Below, piece after piece: positions 60,473 through 64,000 of a stretch of DNA of 64,000 nucleotides. The notes under the pieces are model-generated. The model did not search any database. It was given only the letters and a program-made list of their open reading frames with translations, and had not been told where the DNA came from. The number at the start of each line of letters is the position of its first letter. Position 1 is the first letter of the stretch. Source of the stretch: Microbacterium sp. Root166 (GTDB lineage Bacteria; Actinomycetota; Actinomycetes; Actinomycetales; Microbacteriaceae); NCBI RefSeq assembly GCF_001427145.1, contig NZ_LMGL01000001.1:186823-250822 (forward strand), given 5' to 3'. Position numbers and translations under genes: made by a program.

Positions 60473-62284
60473 CTACCGCTCCAGCGGGACCTCGATGAGC
60501 TGGCGGCCGCCGGCGGACGAGGTGAGCACCTGATCGAGCGCGGACCTGGTGGTGCAGCGGTGGTACTCCCACCCGTAGGCCGTCGCGAGCTGCTCCAGCC
60601 GCACGGAATGCGGCGTGTACAGGACGCGGTCCATGGCGTCGGCACCCGCGACACCCGCCACTTCGAGGCCGTCGAAGATCGTCCCGCCGCCGTCGTTCCC
60701 GACGATCACCTGCAGGCGCGTCTCGTCCTCGGCCGGCGGCAGGAGCAGGGCTCCGGCATCGTGCAGCAGTGCGAGATCGCCCAGCAGCACGCGGGTCACG
60801 CCCGGCCGGCCGTCCGCCTGACTCGCGATCGCTATCCCGGTCGCGGTGGCCACGGTGCCGTCGATGCCCGCGAGCCCGCGGTTGGCGTGGACGGGCACCT
60901 TCTTGCCGCCGAGTACGTCGTCGGCCACCCGGACCAGGCGGGACGACCCGAACACCAGCCGGTCGTGCGGCCACGTGGCCCGCCAGACGGCATCCACGAG
61001 CGAGGCCCGGTCCAGCGGCGCCCGCACCACGCTCAGCTCAGCGGCGATGGCCCCGAGGCGCTCCTCGGGCACGGCGGAGGTGAGTCCCTCCGGGTCGGGT
61101 GCCGGAGGGGAGAGATCGACGGATGCCGCGCGCGACGCCTGCAGCCACGACCCGAGCCACGCGCGGTCGGCGTCGCCGACGGCGACCCCCACGGTGTCGA
61201 CCGCGGTCGTGGCGCCGTTGAGGTTGAGGGGCTCCCCCGGTCCGCGCAGGGCGAAGACCTCGACGTCGGGATCCGACAGCAGGGCCGCGACCTCCCGGCT
61301 GAGGGTCGGATGCCCGAGCACCACGACGCGCTCGATGCGTCCGCCCAGCTCGGGATCTCGCAGCAGCGCACGGTAGCCGTGCACCAGGTTGCGGCCGAAG
61401 CGCGCCCCGCTGACGACCTCGGCCACGAGGGGCCAGCCGCCGGCGTGTGCGAGGGCCTCGGCATCCGGTCCGGCATCGGCGCCCGCCACGACGAGCGTGC
61501 GCGGACCCCGCTCGAGCAGGAACGGGAGGTCTTCGGGCGCGTCCGGCAGATCGGACTCGCCGATGCCGCCGCCGCCCTGGTAGAGCGCGCCGGAGGCCTC
61601 GTCCTCGACCGGCGCCTCGACCGGCGGACCGTCGGGGTGCTCTCCCCCGGCGGAGCCGAGCTCGGCGGTCGGCACACCGAACCACTCCGGCAGGTCGCCG
61701 GCGAGCGGCTCGCGGTAGGGAAGGTTCAGGTGCACCGGGCCCGGCGAGCGGAGGCCCGCTCCGAGCGCGGCGGCGTAGGCCTCGTCGGCCACCGCACGCA
61801 GCATCGCGCTCTGCTCGTCGTCGCCCGTCGCGTCGGTGGTCTCGGGAACGGGCAGGTCCGCCTCGAACCGGACGCTCGGCGCGAACAGGCCCGGCTGCCG
61901 GGTCGTCTGGTTGGCGCCGACCCCGCGCAGCTCGGGAGGCCGGTCGGCCGTGAGCAGCAGCAGCGGCACACCGGCGTGGTGCGCCTCGAGCGCGGCGGGG
62001 AGCAGCCCCGCGACGGCGGTGCCCGACGTGCAGACGACGACGGCGGGCGCGCGCGTCTCGCGGCCGATCCCGAGAGCGGTGAAGCCCGCGACGCGCTCGT
62101 CGATGCGCACGTGCAGGGTGATGGCCTCGCGGCGCTCCAGCTCGGCCGCGACCAGCGCGAGAGCCTGGGATCGGGATCCGGGGCTCAGGACGACGTGCCT
62201 CACGCCGAGCTCGACGAGGCGGCCGAGGAGCGCGGCGGCGGCGTCGGTCGCGGCGGAGGAGAGTCCGCGGGGTTCAGCGCCCAC
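60473..62284 (-). CDS. menD: 2-succinyl-5-enolpyruvyl-6-hydroxy-3-cyclohexene-1-carboxylate synthase
   Basis: This 603-residue ThDP-dependent enzyme joins isochorismate and 2-oxoglutarate in menaquinone synthesis. The N-terminal domain has RHVVLSPGSRSQALALV and HVRIDERVAGFTALGIG (ThDP-activating Glu). CTSGTAVAGLLPAALEAHHAGVPLLLLTADRPPELR is the MenD signature. The C-terminal ThDP site is LLGDLALLHDAGALL followed by VGNDGGGTIF. The length is slightly over the usual 550-590. The GTG start at 62284 is 2 nt after the stop of the PLDc_N gene, so the two are cotranscribed. Confidence 0.95.
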   Translation of the reverse strand: MGAEPRGLSSAATDAAAALLGRLVELGVRHVVLSPGSRSQALALVAAELERREAITLHVRIDERVAGFTALGIGRETRAPAVVVCTSGTAVAGLLPAALEAHHAGVPLLLLTADRPPELRGVGANQTTRQPGLFAPSVRFEADLPVPETTDATGDDEQSAMLRAVADEAYAAALGAGLRSPGPVHLNLPYREPLAGDLPEWFGVPTAELGSAGGEHPDGPPVEAPVEDEASGALYQGGGGIGESDLPDAPEDLPFLLERGPRTLVVAGADAGPDAEALAHAGGWPLVAEVVSGARFGRNLVHGYRALLRDPELGGRIERVVVLGHPTLSREVAALLSDPDVEVFALRGPGEPLNLNGATTAVDTVGVAVGDADRAWLGSWLQASRAASVDLSPPAPDPEGLTSAVPEERLGAIAAELSVVRAPLDRASLVDAVWRATWPHDRLVFGSSRLVRVADDVLGGKKVPVHANRGLAGIDGTVATATGIAIASQADGRPGVTRVLLGDLALLHDAGALLLPPAEDETRLQVIVGNDGGGTIFDGLEVAGVAGADAMDRVLYTPHSVRLEQLATAYGWEYHRCTTRSALDQVLTSSAGGRQLIEVPLER

Positions 62285-62286
62285 CG

Positions 62287-62763
62287 TCAGCTGACGGCGC
62301 CGCGCTGGCCGCGCTCGTCGTCACCGTCGACCGGGCGGGTCGGCGGGTCGGCCGGCCGCGCAGGCGGGTCGGCCGGGGCATCCGGTGAACCGGCGGTGGA
62401 GGCACCGGGAGCCGAGGTTCCGGGCTCGGGGGTCCAGCGCGGATCGTCGTCCTCGGCGTCGAGCTGGGCGAGCTCCTCCTCGAGACGGCGGATGCGTTCG
62501 TCCTGGTCGGAGATGACGCCGATGCGGCCGAGGAACTCGGGGTCGTCGTCGGGTGCGCGGCGGGCGGCGGCCGTGGAACGGCGGACGCGGCCGACGATCA
62601 GCCACAGCAGGCCGCCGAGGACCGGAAGCAGCACGACGATGAGCAGCCACACGGGCTTGCTGACACCCCGGTGCCGGCTGGGCGGCTGCACCGCGCAGTC
62701 GACGATGGTGAAGACCCAGAACGCGGTCGCCACCAGGGCCAGAATCAGCAGCACCCGAGGCAT
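62287..62763 (-). CDS. PLDc_N-domain small membrane protein
   Basis: This 158-residue protein has two membrane spans at the N-terminus (LLILALVATAFWVFTIVDCA and VWLLIVVLLPVLGGLLWLIVG), together forming a PLDc_N (cardiolipin-synthase N-terminal-like) module. A short coiled-coil (DERIRRLEEELAQLDAE) and a Pro/Asp-rich disordered tail follow. No phospholipase catalytic domain is present. It is immediately upstream of menD (2-nt gap). This pairing is familiar in Microbacteriaceae menaquinone loci, but the role is unknown. Confidence 0.85.
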   Translation of the reverse strand: MPRVLLILALVATAFWVFTIVDCAVQPPSRHRGVSKPVWLLIVVLLPVLGGLLWLIVGRVRRSTAAARRAPDDDPEFLGRIGVISDQDERIRRLEEELAQLDAEDDDPRWTPEPGTSAPGASTAGSPDAPADPPARPADPPTRPVDGDDERGQRGAVS

Positions 62764-62859
62764 GCCCCCATCCTAGGCGGCGTGGCGGGACAGCGGCCGC
62801 CTCGTGACCGAACCGTCGCCGGTGGGGGCCGCGGCGGCGCTTCGCTCCGGCCGCTCGCT

Positions 62860-62865
62860 TACGAT
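62860..62865 (+). promoter_or_regulatory. -10 box of leaderless DUF4229 gene
   Basis: TACGAT lies 6 nt before the GTG at 62872. Confidence 0.55.
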
Positions 62866-62871
62866 GGACGG

Positions 62872-63156
62872 GTGAAAGCCCGCTCCGCCCTCGTGTACAC
62901 GGTGCTGCGGCTCCTCGCGTTCCTGGTGCCGTTCGGCCTGCTGATGCTGCTGCCGATCATGCGGGAGTACTACTGGCTCGCCGCGATCTTCGCTGCCCTC
63001 ATCGGTCTGAGCCTCTCGGTGCTGTTCCTGCGCCGGCCGCTGGACGACCTCACGTCCGGCCTCGCCGAGCGCCGCGCCCAGGCCCGGACGACGGTCAGCG
63101 ACGAAGACGCCGAAGACGCGGCGAGCGACGCCATCCGCCCGACGCCGACCGACTGA
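62872..63156 (+). CDS. DUF4229 small membrane protein
   Basis: This 94-residue protein has two or three membrane spans (LVYTVLRLLAFLVPFGLLMLLPIM and YYWLAAIFAALIGLSLSVLFL) and an acidic, soluble C-terminus (RRPLDDLTSGLAERRAQARTTVSDEDAEDA). It fits the DUF4229 family, commonly found beside menA in actinobacteria; function unknown. GTG at 62872 is chosen because TACGAT lies 6 nt upstream and the protein then starts just before TM1. It is convergent with menA, whose end is 35 bp away. Confidence 0.82.
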   Translation: MKARSALVYTVLRLLAFLVPFGLLMLLPIMREYYWLAAIFAALIGLSLSVLFLRRPLDDLTSGLAERRAQARTTVSDEDAEDAASDAIRPTPTD

Positions 63157-63191
63157 GCCGCGCCGGTCGCGGCATCCGCTCGGCGCGCCCG

Positions 63192-64000
63192 TCAGAGCGG
63201 CGAGCCGACGAACGCCCACGCCAGGATCGCGCCGTAGGCGACCGAGGTGAGCGAGGTGAGCCCCAGGGCGACGACGAGCTCACGCGGGTCGCGGTAGGTC
63301 CACACGATCAGGATGGCCGGCAGCGCGGCGAGCAGCACCAGCAGCGTCAGCCATGCGATGGGGTAGACCAGCGCGAGGAACGCCGCGATCGCGAACGCGA
63401 GCAGCACGAAGATCGTGAACAGCCACCGGGTGGCGGTGCGTCCGATCAGCACCGTGAGGGTGCGCTTGCCCGACGCCCGGTCCTGGTCGATGTCGCGCAG
63501 GTTGTTCGCCAGCAGCACCGCGCAGGCGAGGAGGCCCGCGGCGACGGCGCCGAACCATGCCTCCTGGGGCAGCGAGAAGGCCTGCACCCACGTGGTGCCG
63601 AGCGTGGCGACGAGTCCGAAGAAGACGAAGACGAAGACCTCGCCCAGCCCGTAGTACCCGTAGGGCCGCTTGCCCCCGGTGTAGAACCAGGCCGCGAGGA
63701 TGCACACCGCGCCCACGGCGAGGAACCACCACTGCTGCGTGCGGATGGAGATCGCGAGACCGGCGACGGCGGAGATCGCGAAGAAGACGAGGGCGACCGT
63801 CAGCACCGCGCGCGGCTTCACCTTGCGCGAGGCGGTGAGGCGGGCCGGGCCCACGCGGTGGTCGTCGGTGCCGCGGATGCCGTCGCTGTAGTCGTTCGCG
63901 TAGTTCACGCCGATCTGCAGCGATACCGAGACGATGAGGCAGAACAGCGCGATGACCCAGTGCAGCTCGTCCGTCACGAGCAGAGCGGCGCCCGTTCCGA
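63192..64000 (-). CDS. menA: 1,4-dihydroxy-2-naphthoate polyprenyltransferase (5' end outside window)
   Basis: The frame is open to the right window edge, so the N-terminus (about 20-35 residues) is missing and a GTG at 63977 is internal. The visible roughly 269 residues carry the UbiA/MenA Asp-rich motif NYANDYSDGIRGTDDHRVGPARLTAS, a second motif NNLRDIDQDRASGKRTLTV, and about eight membrane spans. The enzyme attaches the polyprenyl tail to dihydroxynaphthoate at the membrane, between MenD-initiated headgroup synthesis and the MenG methylation, both encoded nearby. Confidence 0.93.
   Translation of the reverse strand, partial: GTGAALLVTDELHWVIALFCLIVSVSLQIGVNYANDYSDGIRGTDDHRVGPARLTASRKVKPRAVLTVALVFFAISAVAGLAISIRTQQWWFLAVGAVCILAAWFYTGGKRPYGYYGLGEVFVFVFFGLVATLGTTWVQAFSLPQEAWFGAVAAGLLACAVLLANNLRDIDQDRASGKRTLTVLIGRTATRWLFTIFVLLAFAIAAFLALVYPIAWLTLLVLLAALPAILIVWTYRDPRELVVALGLTSLTSVAYGAILAWAFVGSPL

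Overview
The window is a high-GC actinobacterial chromosome segment that I infer comes from Microbacteriaceae, most likely Microbacterium or a close relative. The basis is the GC-rich coding, frequent GTG starts with TANNNT -10 boxes 6-7 nt upstream (leaderless mRNAs), carbohydrate-uptake operons under LacI and GntR control, a menaquinone locus with a DUF4229 gene next to menA, and the 9-mer GGATGCCGC scattered throughout. There is no rRNA, prophage, transposase or CRISPR array. Three tRNA genes (Met, Thr, Tyr) are present.

Layout. 1-4.3 kb: a pair of ABC exporter half-transporters (the first cut by the window edge) and an MGT-type glycosyltransferase. 4.3-9.5 kb: a 1449-residue secreted protein with two GH43 domains, and a small lipoprotein. 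9.6-17.9 kb: a nucleoside hydrolase, then an MFS/GH78/GH3 operon with a divergent LacI regulator, probably for import and splitting of rhamnosylated plant glycosides. 18-23.4 kb: a sugar-catabolic cluster (solute-binding lipoprotein, Gfo/Idh/MocA oxidoreductase, DUF6807, cupin) with its own LacI regulator but no ABC permease genes. 23.4-33.1 kb: aldo/keto reductase, tRNAs, M23 peptidase, inositol-monophosphatase-like protein, FAD oxidoreductase, membrane protein, PfkB kinase, FBP-domain protein and a bile-acid-symporter-like carrier. 33.2-40 kb: a maltodextrin operon (binding protein, MalF, MalG, GH13) ending in a translationally coupled nucleotidyltransferase. 40-42 kb: YajQ and a Ser/Thr kinase. 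42.2-49.4 kb: a hexuronate island, uxaC-uxuB-manD, with one LacI and two paralogous GntR/FCD regulators and a rhamnose-mutarotase-like gene, ending in a 46-bp tandem repeat. 49.4-64 kb: ferredoxin-NADP reductase, polyprenyl synthase, menG, DUF402, isochorismate synthase, amidohydrolase, DUF885, a PadR/permease-prefix pair, a frameshifted methyltransferase, PPK2, menD, a PLDc_N protein, DUF4229 and a partial menA.

How the genes work together. The first two thirds is a set of separately regulated sugar modules, each with its own palindromic operator, which I located by eye. The last third is respiratory-quinone housekeeping: isochorismate synthase, MenD, polyprenyl synthase, MenA and MenG cover the start, the prenyl tail and the end of menaquinone synthesis. 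menB, menC and menE are not in the window. The most unusual signals are regulatory or structural: paired operators at 33-bp spacing, two GntR paralogs sharing one operator that overlaps their own -10 boxes, many leaderless promoters including a symmetric divergent one, stem-loops placed after binding-protein genes, a duplicated tRNA-Tyr 3' end, and the over-represented 9-mer. I did not identify a clearly novel multi-gene system. The permease-less binding-protein cluster is the nearest candidate.
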